This document shows, one piece after another, positions 13,572-21,973 of a stretch of 26,611 bases of DNA. The notes under the pieces were generated by a model. That model was given only the letters and a program-made list of their open reading frames with translations, was not told where the DNA came from and did no database searches. Made by a program: the position numbers and the translations under genes. How positions within the stretch are numbered: the first letter of the stretch is position 1; each line of letters opens with the position of its first letter. This DNA comes from Proteobacteria bacterium UBA2133 (GTDB taxonomy: Bacteria > Pseudomonadota > Gammaproteobacteria > Arenicellales > UBA868), in NCBI GenBank assembly GCA_002327725.1, contig DCXP01000089.1:1-26611 (forward strand), read 5' to 3'.

Positions 13572-14579
13572 TCAGCGTCGCGGCTTGCCGAAGGCCCTAA
13601 AGCGGCTGACCCCGCCATCGGGAAAGATGTTGAGCCGTAGACAGTTGACAGCTCCGATTTCATTGAGCACCCCGGCTTCGAAAAAATGCTGGCGATCCAT
13701 CTCAAGCTTGCTCGGCGGCAAAAGTTCCGGCCATTCGCCCGCACGCTCACTCAAGGCAGCGTCATCCAGGCCTTCGACCAGCGCCGCCTGTACCGAGCAG
13801 CGGTCAGGATAGTTGCCTTTGAAATGCGCCGTGTCGACCTCGATCTTCTCGATCACGCCGGGCGCCCCAAGACGCACCAGTATCCAGTCGTGGCCCGGTT
13901 CACGCCGGCGTCGGGTCTCCCAACCGTCTCCCATGTTAACGCCCCGCCCTTCGGTCAGGATCACCCACGGGTTACCGTAATGGGCATCGTTAAAGCCGGC
14001 GATCCGCCCGCCGTTGGCAATCGCGGAAAGTTCCGCCGGGATGTTTTCGTCCATCTGTGACCAGTCGGGCAGCGGTTCGCCGTAAACCCGAAGGCGCGCC
14101 ACACCGCCGTCGGGGAATATGTTGAGGCGAAGGTGTGTCGCCGCTGCATCGTCTGATATCTCAAGATAATGGTGGCGATCCGGGCCGAGCTCAGTGGATC
14201 CGAGCATCTCCCGCCAGTGAAGTTCACCCGGGGCGGCGCTGGCCGGCCCATCCGCGGCCTGAAGGGAAGCCTGTGGCGGGTAGTTGCCGGTGAAATGCCG
14301 GGTATCGATATCCAGCCCGCGGATAATTCCCCGCGTCCCCAGCCGCAAAACCACGTGATCATGGCCGCTGCCGCGCCGTCGGCGGCTCTCCCAGCCATCC
14401 ATCCACTTGCCGTGGTCGTCGAACTTCTCGGGAATGAAGACCGGCTCGCCGTCCTGCAGTATCCGCTCCATCGGCGCAAAAAAATCATCACTGCATTCCA
14501 GCGTCTTTGCACCGAGCCGTGACGCGGCGAGGTTCACGAGGTGGCGGGCAAATTCCGGCGTGTCGTCCTGCTGCTTCAT
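13572..14579 (-). CDS. alc: Allantoicase
   Basis: Hydrolyses allantoate to (S)-ureidoglycolate and urea. The 335 aa protein has the family's two tandem jelly-roll repeats: GWESRRRRGSGHDHVVLRLG, then HFTGNYPP and LRLNIFPDGGVARLRVYG in the first half, and GWETRRRREPGHDWILVRLG, then HFKGNYPDR and LRLNIFPDGGVSRFRAFG in the second. This internal repeat is diagnostic. ATG at 14579 lies 6 bp after the uraD stop. It is the third gene of the minus-strand operon puuE-uraD-alc-allA and works directly with AllA downstream. Confidence 0.97.
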   Translation of the reverse strand: MKQQDDTPEFARHLVNLAASRLGAKTLECSDDFFAPMERILQDGEPVFIPEKFDDHGKWMDGWESRRRRGSGHDHVVLRLGTRGIIRGLDIDTRHFTGNYPPQASLQAADGPASAAPGELHWREMLGSTELGPDRHHYLEISDDAAATHLRLNIFPDGGVARLRVYGEPLPDWSQMDENIPAELSAIANGGRIAGFNDAHYGNPWVILTEGRGVNMGDGWETRRRREPGHDWILVRLGAPGVIEKIEVDTAHFKGNYPDRCSVQAALVEGLDDAALSERAGEWPELLPPSKLEMDRQHFFEAGVLNEIGAVNCLRLNIFPDGGVSRFRAFGKPRR

Positions 14580-14585
14580 TTTCTG

Positions 14586-15107
14586 TTAGGCCCTGATGGT
14601 GTCGAACACTTCATCCATACGAAGGCGGGCGATGCGGTGCACCTGGCTGAGCGCCTCCTCGAATTCGGTATCGAGATCATGCTCCACGCGTTGGCGAAAC
14701 CGTTCAAGAATACCCTCGCGGTCAAGACCCCGGACCGCCACAATAAACGGAAAACCAAATTTTTCCGCATAACGGGTGTTGAGATCCGTGAATTCGCTGA
14801 ACTCCTCCGGCGCACATTGGTCGAGGCCTGCGCCTGCCTGTTCTGCCGACGAGGCAGCGCTCAGGGCGCCCGATACCGCGAGCCGCCCGGCAAGATCGGG
14901 GTGCGAGCGCAGCAGCACCAGCTGGGGCTCGCGCCCGGCCTGCTCGACCACTTCCGTCATTGCACTGGACAGACCCGCCGGCGTATTCAGCAGCGGGCCA
15001 AGGCCCGTATCGAATACCTGCATCGCGATCCACGGTGAGTGTTCGTAGACGCCGCCAAAGTGCTCAATAAATTGGGTGCGATCCATCGCGCTGACGGGCC
15101 CGGTCAC
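14586..15107 (-). CDS. uraD: OHCU decarboxylase UraD
   Basis: Decarboxylates 2-oxo-4-hydroxy-4-carboxy-5-ureidoimidazoline to (S)-allantoin. The 173 aa protein has the family motifs FGGVYEHSPWIA (17-28), the catalytic H69 in RSHPDLAG, E89 in SSAEQAGAG (20 residues apart, as in the characterised enzymes), and the substrate-binding KFGFPFIVAVRG. GTG at 15107 overlaps the puuE stop by 4 bp; an ATG at 15086 (MDRTQFIEHFGG) is an alternative start with no loss of conserved sequence. It completes the product of the divergently encoded HIU hydrolase (uraH). Confidence 0.95.
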   Translation of the reverse strand: MTGPVSAMDRTQFIEHFGGVYEHSPWIAMQVFDTGLGPLLNTPAGLSSAMTEVVEQAGREPQLVLLRSHPDLAGRLAVSGALSAASSAEQAGAGLDQCAPEEFSEFTDLNTRYAEKFGFPFIVAVRGLDREGILERFRQRVEHDLDTEFEEALSQVHRIARLRMDEVFDTIRA

Positions 15108-16024
15108 GACGATACCGCAGGATACACAGTACGCCAGTGGCGGGCGATATCGATGCGCCGGCAGTACCAGACATGATCGAAGCGGCGGGTGTGCTCAATA
15201 AAGCGTGCCAGCGCCGCCAGCCGGCCGGGTCTGCCCACCAGCCGGCAGTGAAGACCGACGGACATCATCCTGGGGGTGTGCTCGCCTTCTGCATAAAGCA
15301 CATCGAACGCATCCCGAAGATAACTATAGAACTGATCGCCGCTGTTGAAACCCTGCGCCGTGGCAAAGCGCATGTCGTTGTTGTCCAGCGTGTAGGGCAC
15401 CACGAGGTGCGACTTGCCGTTGACCTTGGTCCAGAACGGCAGGTCATCGTTGTAGTCATCGGCGTCGTAGAGAAACCCGCCTTCGGCGGCAACCAGTGCC
15501 CGGGTACGTTCGCTGGTGCGGCCGGTGTACCAGCCGAGCGGGCGCTCACCGGTCAGGCTGCGAATGGTCTCGATGGCGCGTTCCAGGTGTTCGCGCTCGA
15601 TGTCTTCAGGCACATCGCGGTAATCGATCCAGCGGTAACCATGGGAGCAGATTTCGTAACCCGCTGCCATGGCCGCCTGCGCCACCGCCGGGTTGCGCTC
15701 GAGTGCCATCGCCACGGCGAACACCGTCAGCGGAATCTCGTAGCGGGCAAAAAGATCAAAAAGACGCCACACGCCCACCCGCGAGCCATATTCATAGATC
15801 GATTCCATGCTCGGGTGGCGCTGGCCGGGCCACGGGGCGGCGCCGACGATCTCGGAAAGAAAGGCCTCTGATGCCGCATCACCATGAAGAATGCAGTTCT
15901 CGCCGCCCTCTTCATAATTCACCACGAACTGCAGCGCGATGCGCGCCCCTGACGGCCACTGCGCGGGCGGAGGATTTGGGCCATAGCCGATAAGGTCTCG
16001 CGGATAGGGTGCGTCGTCGCTCAT
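15104..16024 (-). CDS. puuE: Allantoinase PuuE (polysaccharide-deacetylase-like)
   Basis: Hydrolyses (S)-allantoin to allantoate. The 306 aa protein belongs to the cofactor-independent PuuE group, which uses a NodB-like fold, unrelated to the metal-dependent amidohydrolase allantoinase. Features are the N-terminal DLIGYGPNPPPAQWP (10-24), LQFVVNYEEGGEN (31-43), MESIYEYGSRVGVWRL (73-88), ICSHGYRWIDY (125-135), GWYTGRTSERTR, and the C-terminal SVGLHCRLVGRPGR. It is the first gene of the minus-strand operon, divergent from uraH, with little Shine-Dalgarno before ATG 16024. Confidence 0.96.
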   Translation of the reverse strand: MSDDAPYPRDLIGYGPNPPPAQWPSGARIALQFVVNYEEGGENCILHGDAASEAFLSEIVGAAPWPGQRHPSMESIYEYGSRVGVWRLFDLFARYEIPLTVFAVAMALERNPAVAQAAMAAGYEICSHGYRWIDYRDVPEDIEREHLERAIETIRSLTGERPLGWYTGRTSERTRALVAAEGGFLYDADDYNDDLPFWTKVNGKSHLVVPYTLDNNDMRFATAQGFNSGDQFYSYLRDAFDVLYAEGEHTPRMMSVGLHCRLVGRPGRLAALARFIEHTRRFDHVWYCRRIDIARHWRTVYPAVSS

Positions 16025-16081
16025 GGGAGGTCTGCTTTGGCTGATGTTTTCAGTCGGGGTTCCACCTTAATATTAGCCGAG

Positions 16082-16111
16082 ACTTTAAAGAAGATTTCCC
16101 GGTATTATCAA
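16082..16111 (-). promoter_or_regulatory. Possible sigma-70 promoter of the puuE operon
   Basis: On the minus strand TTGATA (16111-16106) and TAAAGT (16087-16082) are 18 bp apart, about 58 bp before the puuE start. The 226 bp divergent region (16025-16250) also has a direct repeat ATTATC at 16104-16109 and 16112-16117 overlapping the -35, and the palindrome TAATATTA (16068-16075); either could be a regulator site. The -35 match is good, the -10 only fair. Confidence 0.35.
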
Positions 16112-16215
16112 ATTATCTTTGAAAGTGTTTTGGTGGGGGCCGAGGCTGACGGTAGCACGACGCTGTGTGAGACTGCCGCACATCGGTCGGAAAACCACAG
16201 ATCAGAACTGACAAA

Positions 16216-16235
16216 GGGCCCGCAAGGCGGGACCC
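16216..16235 (+). other. Hairpin just before the uraH ribosome binding site
   Basis: GGGCCCGC (16216-16223), loop AAG, GCGGG (16227-16231), a one-base bulge and CCC (16233-16235) form an 8 bp GC-rich stem. It ends 3 bases before AAGGAG (16239-16244), the ribosome site of uraH. No T-run follows. It could protect the 5' end of the long plus-strand mRNA or modulate translation. Confidence 0.4.
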
Positions 16236-16250
16236 TGCAAGGAGAACACA

Positions 16251-16601
16251 ATGGGACAACTGACCACTCATGTACTGGATACATCGGCCGGTCGACCGGG
16301 CGCCGCGATCGCCTGGACGCTCTACCGGCTGGACGGCGAGCACAACAAACTGTGCAGCGGCGTCACCAACGACGATGGCCGCAATGACGGCCCGATTCTG
16401 TCCGGCGAGGCATTTGCGCCGGGCACTTACGAGTTGCATTTTGGCGTGGGCGATTACTTCCGCCAGAACGCGGTGGTGCTTTCTTCGCCTGCTTTTCTGG
16501 ACACCGTGGTGATCCGCTTCGGCATCGATGATGCGAACCAGCACTACCACGTGCCGCTGCTCGTCTCCCCGTACGGCTACAGCACCTACCGGGGCAGCTG
16601 A
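16251..16601 (+). CDS. uraH: 5-hydroxyisourate hydrolase (transthyretin-like, HIUase)
   Basis: Opens 5-hydroxyisourate to OHCU, the step after urate oxidation. The 116 aa protein is of family length. The active-site residues H7 (TTHVLD), R44 (GRNDG) and H98 (NQHYHVPLL) and the C-terminal signature YRGS (113-116), which separates HIUases from transthyretin, are all present. There is no signal peptide, so it is cytoplasmic. AAGGAG lies 6 bp before ATG 16251. It is the first gene of the plus-strand purine operon, 17 bp before xdhA, and divergent from puuE; together with uraD it gives stereospecific allantoin formation. Confidence 0.97.
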   Translation: MGQLTTHVLDTSAGRPGAAIAWTLYRLDGEHNKLCSGVTNDDGRNDGPILSGEAFAPGTYELHFGVGDYFRQNAVVLSSPAFLDTVVIRFGIDDANQHYHVPLLVSPYGYSTYRGS

Positions 16602-16618
16602 CTTCCTTTCGCGACAAC

Positions 16619-18109
16619 ATGGCAAGCGCACGAAGTGAGTTCCGCTGCCTCATTGGCAGCGAGACTGTCCGGCGATGGTCCTTTGATCCGCACCAGACAC
16701 TGCTCGATTTTCTGCGACTCGAAGCACGCCTGACGGGCACCAAGGAAGGCTGCGCCGAAGGCGACTGCGGCGCCTGCACGGTACTGCTCGGCCGTCTGCG
16801 AAACGGTGCACTGCGATATGACCCGGTGAATGCCTGCATCGTTCCACTCGGTTCGGTCGACAGCATGCAGGTGCTTACTGTCGAACACCTCGCGGATGCC
16901 GAAGCGCATCCGGTGCAACAGGCGATGGCGCGCGAACACGGCTCGCAGTGCGGTTTCTGTACGCCCGGTATCGTGATGAGCCTCGCGGGCCTGCATGATG
17001 CCTGTGCCCGCGGGCAGGCCGTCGCCAATCACGAGACCATCAACGATGTCCTCGCCGGCAACTTATGCCGCTGCACAGGCTACGGACCCATCATCGCCGC
17101 CGCAAAAAGCGCCTGCACCCAACCCGCACCCGCGGCCTTTGACTCTCTGCGCACGAGTGCCGAGAAGACACTGCGTGAGTGGCAGGGCGATACGGGCTTT
17201 CTTGATATGCAAGGATCAAAGGGCCGGTTTGCGGCGCCCATAGGTCTCGACAGCCTGTGGCAAATCCAGCGGCAACTGCCGGATGCGCAGCTCATCGCCG
17301 GATCAACCGACGTGGGTCTTTGGGTCAATAAGCACCATAAGCGTTTTCAGGGCATTATCGATCTTGGAAAAGTGCAAGCACTGCGGGGCATTCAAAAGGA
17401 TGCCCGCGGCCTCACACTCGGGGCGGGCGTCACCCTGGCCGAATGCATTGCACCGCTGTCAGCGCTGGCATCGGATCTTGGACCGCTGTTGCACCGCTTT
17501 GGCTCCCGGCAGGTCCGGGCACAGGCCACGGTCGGCGGCAATATCGCCAACGCCTCCCCCATCGGTGATCTGGCACCGGCGCTCATTGCTCTGGGCGCTT
17601 CTGTAGAACTCGCGAGCGCCGACGGTAAACGCAGCGTGGCGCTGGAATCATTTTTTATCGATTACCGCAAGCGGGACATCGCGCCCGGTGAGATTGTCGC
17701 CAGCGTCAGCGTGCCGCTGGACGCGCACACCGACTTTCACTGCTGGAAGGTTTCCAAGCGCTTCGATCAGGACATCAGCGCGGTCTGCGGCGCCTTTGGC
17801 CTCGCGATCGACAACGGCACCATCACCTCTGCCCGGGTCGCCTTTGGCGGCATGGCGGCCACACCGCGGCGGGCCGCCCTGTGTGAGCAGGCGCTAACCG
17901 GCCAGCTTGCCCACCCTGATTTACTGGAATCTGCCGGGGCCGCTCTCGAGGAAGACTTTGCCCCGATCTCCGACATGCGGGCGAGCGCATCCTACCGGAT
18001 GCTCGCCGCACGGGGATTACTGGAGCGATGCCTGCGGCGCATCAGCGGTGAGACGGTGCCTGAGCTCTTTCCTCTCGCTCACTCACTTCAGGCGCCAGCC
18101 AGTGGCTAA
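16619..18109 (+). CDS. xdhA: Xanthine dehydrogenase small subunit (2x[2Fe-2S], FAD)
   Basis: This is the electron-transfer subunit of bacterial xanthine dehydrogenase, which oxidises hypoxanthine and xanthine to urate with NAD+. The 496 aa protein has a plant-type [2Fe-2S] domain with C45, C50, C53 and C73 (GCAEGDCGAC), a second [2Fe-2S] domain with C111, C114, C150 and C152 (QCGFCTPG, CRCTGY), then an FAD domain (LIAGSTDVGLWVNK, TVGGNIANASPIGD) and a C-terminal CO-dehydrogenase flavoprotein-type domain. All cluster cysteines are present. It overlaps xdhB by 8 bp, consistent with coupled synthesis of the XdhA/XdhB pair. Confidence 0.97.
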   Translation: MASARSEFRCLIGSETVRRWSFDPHQTLLDFLRLEARLTGTKEGCAEGDCGACTVLLGRLRNGALRYDPVNACIVPLGSVDSMQVLTVEHLADAEAHPVQQAMAREHGSQCGFCTPGIVMSLAGLHDACARGQAVANHETINDVLAGNLCRCTGYGPIIAAAKSACTQPAPAAFDSLRTSAEKTLREWQGDTGFLDMQGSKGRFAAPIGLDSLWQIQRQLPDAQLIAGSTDVGLWVNKHHKRFQGIIDLGKVQALRGIQKDARGLTLGAGVTLAECIAPLSALASDLGPLLHRFGSRQVRAQATVGGNIANASPIGDLAPALIALGASVELASADGKRSVALESFFIDYRKRDIAPGEIVASVSVPLDAHTDFHCWKVSKRFDQDISAVCGAFGLAIDNGTITSARVAFGGMAATPRRAALCEQALTGQLAHPDLLESAGAALEEDFAPISDMRASASYRMLAARGLLERCLRRISGETVPELFPLAHSLQAPASG

Positions 18110-20426
18110 AGCCATCGATACGGCACCGGGCGCGGCGCTTGCCCATGACAGCGCGCTCAAGCACGCCACCGGCGAGGCTGTCTATATTGACGACATGCCG
18201 CTGCCCGCCGGCACGCTGCATCTGGCGGTGGGCGGTGCCGATACCACCCGCGGCGAGATCACCGCGGTTGACCTTGAGCCGGTGCGCGCCGCCCCGGGCG
18301 TCATCGATGTTTTCTGTGCGGCTGATGTGCCCGGAGAAAATGATGTCAGCCCCTCAGGGCGCGGTGATGAACCGCTGCTTGCCGTAAGCGGGGTCCGCTT
18401 TGACGGGGAACCGGTCTTTGCGGTGGTCGCCACCAGTCACCGGGCGGCACGCGCTGCTGCCGCGCTCGGCCGGGTTCATGTCCGTGCTGAGGAGCCCGTG
18501 CTCACGGTGGATGACGCGCTTGATCAGCAGCGCTTTATCAGCGACGAGCAGGTAATGACCCGGGGTGACTGGCGCGAGGCGATGCAGTCAGCGCCGCACA
18601 CAGCCGCCGGCACGATGTACTGCGGCGGCCAGGATCACTTTTACCTTGAAGGGCAGGTCTCGCTCGCCGTGCCCCAGGAAGACGGCGACATGCTGGTGTA
18701 CTGCTCGACCCAGCATCCGAGCGAAATCCAGCAGCACCTCGCCAAAGTGCTGAATAAACCGGCGCACGCGGTTACCGTGGAAGTCCGGCGCATCGGCGGC
18801 GGCTTCGGCGGCAAGGAAAGCCAGGCATGCCAGTGGGCGGCGCTCGCCGCGGTCGCGGCCGAGCGCAATAATTGTGCCGTCAAATGCCGGCTGGACCGCG
18901 ATGACGACATGCGCCTGACCGGCAAGCGGCACGATTTCCGGTTCGACTGGCAGGTGGGTCACGATGACGAGGGACAGATTCTCTCCGTCGACTGCACCCT
19001 GGCCTCGCGGTGCGGATGCGCGCTGGATCTTTCAGACCCGGTCAACGACCGCGCCATGTTTCATGTGGACAACGCCTACTTTTTCCCGGCCGTGCAGATC
19101 CGGTCCCAGCGCGGCTTCACCCATACGGTCTCCAACACGGCGTTTCGCGGCTTCGGCGGTCCCCAGGGCATGCTCGCCGGTGAACGCATGATTGAAGGTG
19201 TTGCCCGGGCCACGGGTCTTGATCCCCTGACGGTGCGAAAGCGTAACTTTTATTGCGGCCCGAAACGCAACATCACGCCCTACTTTATGCAGGTGGATGA
19301 CTTTATTCTGAACGAGCTGGTCGACGAACTTGAGAAAAGCAGCGACTACTGGGCGAGACGCGATGCGATCCACAAAGCGAATGCGGCAGACCCGCTGATG
19401 CTGAGAGGCCTGGCCCTGACGCCGGTCAAGTTCGGCATCTCCTTTACCGCCTCCTGGTTCAATCAGGCGGGTGCCCTGGTACATATCTACCGGGACGGCA
19501 GTATCCATCTCAATCACGGCGGTACCGAGATGGGACAGGGACTCTTTATCAAGGTCGCCCAGGTGGTCAGCCACGCGCTGGCGGTGCCGATCGATCAGGT
19601 CAGGGTTTCGGCCACCCGAACCGACAAGGTGCCCAATACTTCCGCAACCGCGGCCTCTTCCGGTGCAGACCTTAATGCCATGGCCGCCCGCAATGCGGCC
19701 AACACACTCAAGCGCCGGCTGATGTCCTTTGCCGCCAATCATTTTGGCGTCGATGTGGAAAGTGTCCGCCTTGCCGATGCGACCGTGTTCGCAGATGATC
19801 ATGAACTGCCCTTTGCCGAGCTCGTGGAACTTGCATACCTCGCACGGGTACAGCTTTCGGCCACGGGGTTTTATCGGACACCCAAGATCCACTACAACCG
19901 CAAGAAAGCCAGCGGGCGGCCGTTTTATTATTTTGCCTACGGCGCTGCCGTCAGCGAAGTGGCCATCGACACGCTGACCGGTGAAAGTCGTGTCACCGCG
20001 GTGGATATCCTGCACGACGCCGGGCGCTCACTGAACCCGGCGGTTGATCTTGGCCAGATCGAGGGCGGCTTCATCCAGGGCCTGGGCTGGCTGACCACCG
20101 AAGAGTTGTGGTGGGATGCCAGCGGCAAAATCAGAACCCACGCGCCTTCCACCTACAAGATTCCGACCTGTTCGGACCGGCCAACACGGATGAGCATTCA
20201 GTTGTGGTCAGGGGGTGAAAACCCCGAGCCGACCATTCATCGCTCCAAAGCCGTTGGTGAACCTCCCCTGATGCTGGCCATTTCAGTACACCAGGCACTC
20301 TCTGATGCCGTGTCCAGCATCAGTGGTTACCGCTTTGTCCCGGCACTGGATGCCCCTGCCACCCCGGAGGCTCTGCTGCGGGCCATCGTCGAAGAGCGTA
20401 ACCGCGCCGCCTTACCCGCATCATGA
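18102..20426 (+). CDS. xdhB: Xanthine dehydrogenase large (molybdopterin) subunit
   Basis: This is the molybdenum-cofactor catalytic subunit. GTG at 18102 is chosen because it gives the usual short N-terminus before DSALKHATGEAVYIDDMP; the same frame is open from 17907, but that part lies inside xdhA. It is 774 aa, normal for the family. Purine-binding and catalytic residues are kept: E239 in GGGFGGKE and R317 in NDRAMFHVDN (78 residues apart, as in bovine E802/R880), R349 in FRGFGGPQG, the molybdopterin motif MGQGLFIKVAQV, and the base E720 in KAVGEPPLML. This set identifies a true xanthine dehydrogenase rather than an aldehyde oxidase or CO dehydrogenase. It overlaps xdhC by 4 bp (ATGA). 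Confidence 0.97.
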   Translation: MAKAIDTAPGAALAHDSALKHATGEAVYIDDMPLPAGTLHLAVGGADTTRGEITAVDLEPVRAAPGVIDVFCAADVPGENDVSPSGRGDEPLLAVSGVRFDGEPVFAVVATSHRAARAAAALGRVHVRAEEPVLTVDDALDQQRFISDEQVMTRGDWREAMQSAPHTAAGTMYCGGQDHFYLEGQVSLAVPQEDGDMLVYCSTQHPSEIQQHLAKVLNKPAHAVTVEVRRIGGGFGGKESQACQWAALAAVAAERNNCAVKCRLDRDDDMRLTGKRHDFRFDWQVGHDDEGQILSVDCTLASRCGCALDLSDPVNDRAMFHVDNAYFFPAVQIRSQRGFTHTVSNTAFRGFGGPQGMLAGERMIEGVARATGLDPLTVRKRNFYCGPKRNITPYFMQVDDFILNELVDELEKSSDYWARRDAIHKANAADPLMLRGLALTPVKFGISFTASWFNQAGALVHIYRDGSIHLNHGGTEMGQGLFIKVAQVVSHALAVPIDQVRVSATRTDKVPNTSATAASSGADLNAMAARNAANTLKRRLMSFAANHFGVDVESVRLADATVFADDHELPFAELVELAYLARVQLSATGFYRTPKIHYNRKKASGRPFYYFAYGAAVSEVAIDTLTGESRVTAVDILHDAGRSLNPAVDLGQIEGGFIQGLGWLTTEELWWDASGKIRTHAPSTYKIPTCSDRPTRMSIQLWSGGENPEPTIHRSKAVGEPPLMLAISVHQALSDAVSSISGYRFVPALDAPATPEALLRAIVEERNRAALPAS

Positions 20427-21442
20427 TTACGGCGCTGCCAGGCCCCGCCGACTGGATCGCTGCGGCACTTCGGTGCGTAGCGCGGCGAGAGCGCGCGGTG
20501 CTCGCGCTGGTGACCGGCGAGCGCGGCTCTACCCCCAGAGACACCGGCAGCTGGATACTGCTCACGGAAGATGCAGACCTTGGCACCATCGGCGGGGGAG
20601 AACTTGAGCGTACGCTCATCGAGGCCGGGCGGGCAATGCTCGACGGTACTGGCGCCTGGTCGCGGGCCTCGCTGCAGTGTACCCTGGGGCCGGATATGCG
20701 TCAGTGCTGCGGTGGCGTGATGCAGGTGCTGCTGCAGCCGGTCGATGCCGACGCTCTGGGCTGGCTGTCCCAGGCGAAACATCATCTCACCACAGAAGGA
20801 CGTGTCGGGATCGTTTTTGACAAGGCCGCTTGCGGGCGATCGCCCGTAGTGATGAACTGCGAGGCGGCCGATCAGCATCTTGGGCCTGACGCGGTAATCC
20901 TGTCCTTCTCTGACGATCGCCCGCGGCTTGCGCTTTTTGGCGCGGGTCATGTGGCACGGGCCTTATGCACCCTCGCCTCGCAGCTGCCGCTTCGGGTGAC
21001 CGTCTTTGATGGGCGCCCTGACCAGTGCGCACAAGTACCCATCGCTGCCAATATTCGTGTCGATGAAAACTTTGATCCTGTTCTCGGGGCAGAACAGCTC
21101 GAAGGCTACGAGGCCGCGCTGGTGATGACCCACAGCCACTCGCTGGATTATGAACTTTGCCGCATCCTGTTGAGACAGCCCGATCTTGTGTACATCGGCC
21201 TGATCGGCAGCGCGAGCAAGTCCCGGCGCTTTCGAAAGGCTTTAAACAAAGATGGGCTGCACGATCTGGAACTTGCCCGGCTCATCAGCCCCATCGGCAA
21301 AAACGGCCCTCGCGGCAAAGAACCCGGCGTAATTGCGCTTGGTGTCCTCAGCGAGGTGCTGGAATGTTGCGCAGCGGCCCAAGATCCACTTCGATCCTCC
21401 GCCTCAACTGCGGCGCCACTCAACGAGGCGCGCTATGGATAA
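20423..21442 (+). CDS. xdhC: Xanthine dehydrogenase accessory protein XdhC
   Basis: XdhC binds molybdenum cofactor, promotes its sulfuration and inserts it into XdhB; it is not part of the final enzyme. The 339 aa protein has the XdhC/CoxI N-terminal domain (VTGERGSTPRDTGSWILL, GTIGGGELE, MRQCCGGVMQVLL near 92-104, with the conserved Cys pair) and the C-terminal Rossmann domain (LALFGAGHVARAL, 169-181; MTHSHSLDYEL; YIGLIGSASKSRRF). The start overlaps the xdhB stop and its own end overlaps guaD by 8 bp. Confidence 0.96.
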   Translation: MITALPGPADWIAAALRCVARRERAVLALVTGERGSTPRDTGSWILLTEDADLGTIGGGELERTLIEAGRAMLDGTGAWSRASLQCTLGPDMRQCCGGVMQVLLQPVDADALGWLSQAKHHLTTEGRVGIVFDKAACGRSPVVMNCEAADQHLGPDAVILSFSDDRPRLALFGAGHVARALCTLASQLPLRVTVFDGRPDQCAQVPIAANIRVDENFDPVLGAEQLEGYEAALVMTHSHSLDYELCRILLRQPDLVYIGLIGSASKSRRFRKALNKDGLHDLELARLISPIGKNGPRGKEPGVIALGVLSEVLECCAAAQDPLRSSASTAAPLNEARYG

Positions 21443-21920
21443 CACCCGGGATACCCACGAAGGCTACCTGCACCTGGCCGTGGAACTGGCCCGGGAGCAT
21501 ATGCAGGCGGGCGCAGGCGGTCCTTTTGGGGCGGTAATCGTCCGCGACGGTACCGTGATCGGGCGGGGATGGAACCGCGTCACCTCTGATCATGACCCTA
21601 CCGCCCATGCCGAAATCAGCGCCATCCGCGATGCCTGCCGTACCTCAGGTGACTTTTCTCTCGCCGGATCGGTGATCTACACCACCTGCGAGCCCTGCCC
21701 GATGTGTCTTGGCGCGATCTGGTGGGCACGCATCGAGACCATCTACTTTGCCAGTGACCGGGGCGATGCGGCACGGATCGGCTTTGACGATGCCGCCCTG
21801 TACCGTGAGGTATCCCTTGCATTGCCCGACCGGCAGCTGCCGTTGGTACGCCATCACATCACGGCGGCCGACCAGCTGATGGCCGACTGGCTGAAAAAAG
21901 AGGATAAGATTCCCTACTGA
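21435..21920 (+). CDS. guaD: Guanine deaminase (cytidine-deaminase fold)
   Basis: Deaminates guanine to xanthine, feeding XdhAB. The 161 aa protein is the small CDA-fold type, like the Bacillus enzyme of 156 aa, and not the large amidohydrolase GuaD of E. coli. Zinc ligands are H58 (TAHAEISA), C88 and C91 (CEPCPMCLG), with E60 as proton shuttle. The tail (VSLALPDRQLPLVRHH) fits the guanine-deaminase branch. The start at 21435 (MDNTRDTHEG) is preferred over the longer frame from 21333, which lies inside xdhC. A nucleoside- or tRNA-specific deaminase is possible but unlikely given the neighbours. Confidence 0.9.
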   Translation: MDNTRDTHEGYLHLAVELAREHMQAGAGGPFGAVIVRDGTVIGRGWNRVTSDHDPTAHAEISAIRDACRTSGDFSLAGSVIYTTCEPCPMCLGAIWWARIETIYFASDRGDAARIGFDDAALYREVSLALPDRQLPLVRHHITAADQLMADWLKKEDKIPY

Positions 21921-21973
21921 AGAGTACGGGGACCAACAGGAACAATGCTTCTTTGTGCAGCAGGTCATCAGGC

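Noticed and set aside
13571..13750. N-terminal extension of allA (60 residues)
   Set aside because: It overlaps the allantoicase C-terminus in another frame; ATG 13570 gives the normal AllA length.
17907..18101. N-terminal extension of xdhB
   Set aside because: This part is only the alternate frame of xdhA; the conserved protein begins at the GTG at 18102.
19032..20015. 327-codon open frame on the minus strand
   Set aside because: It is antisense to the conserved core of xdhB and shows no protein family features; long antisense frames are expected in GC-rich DNA.
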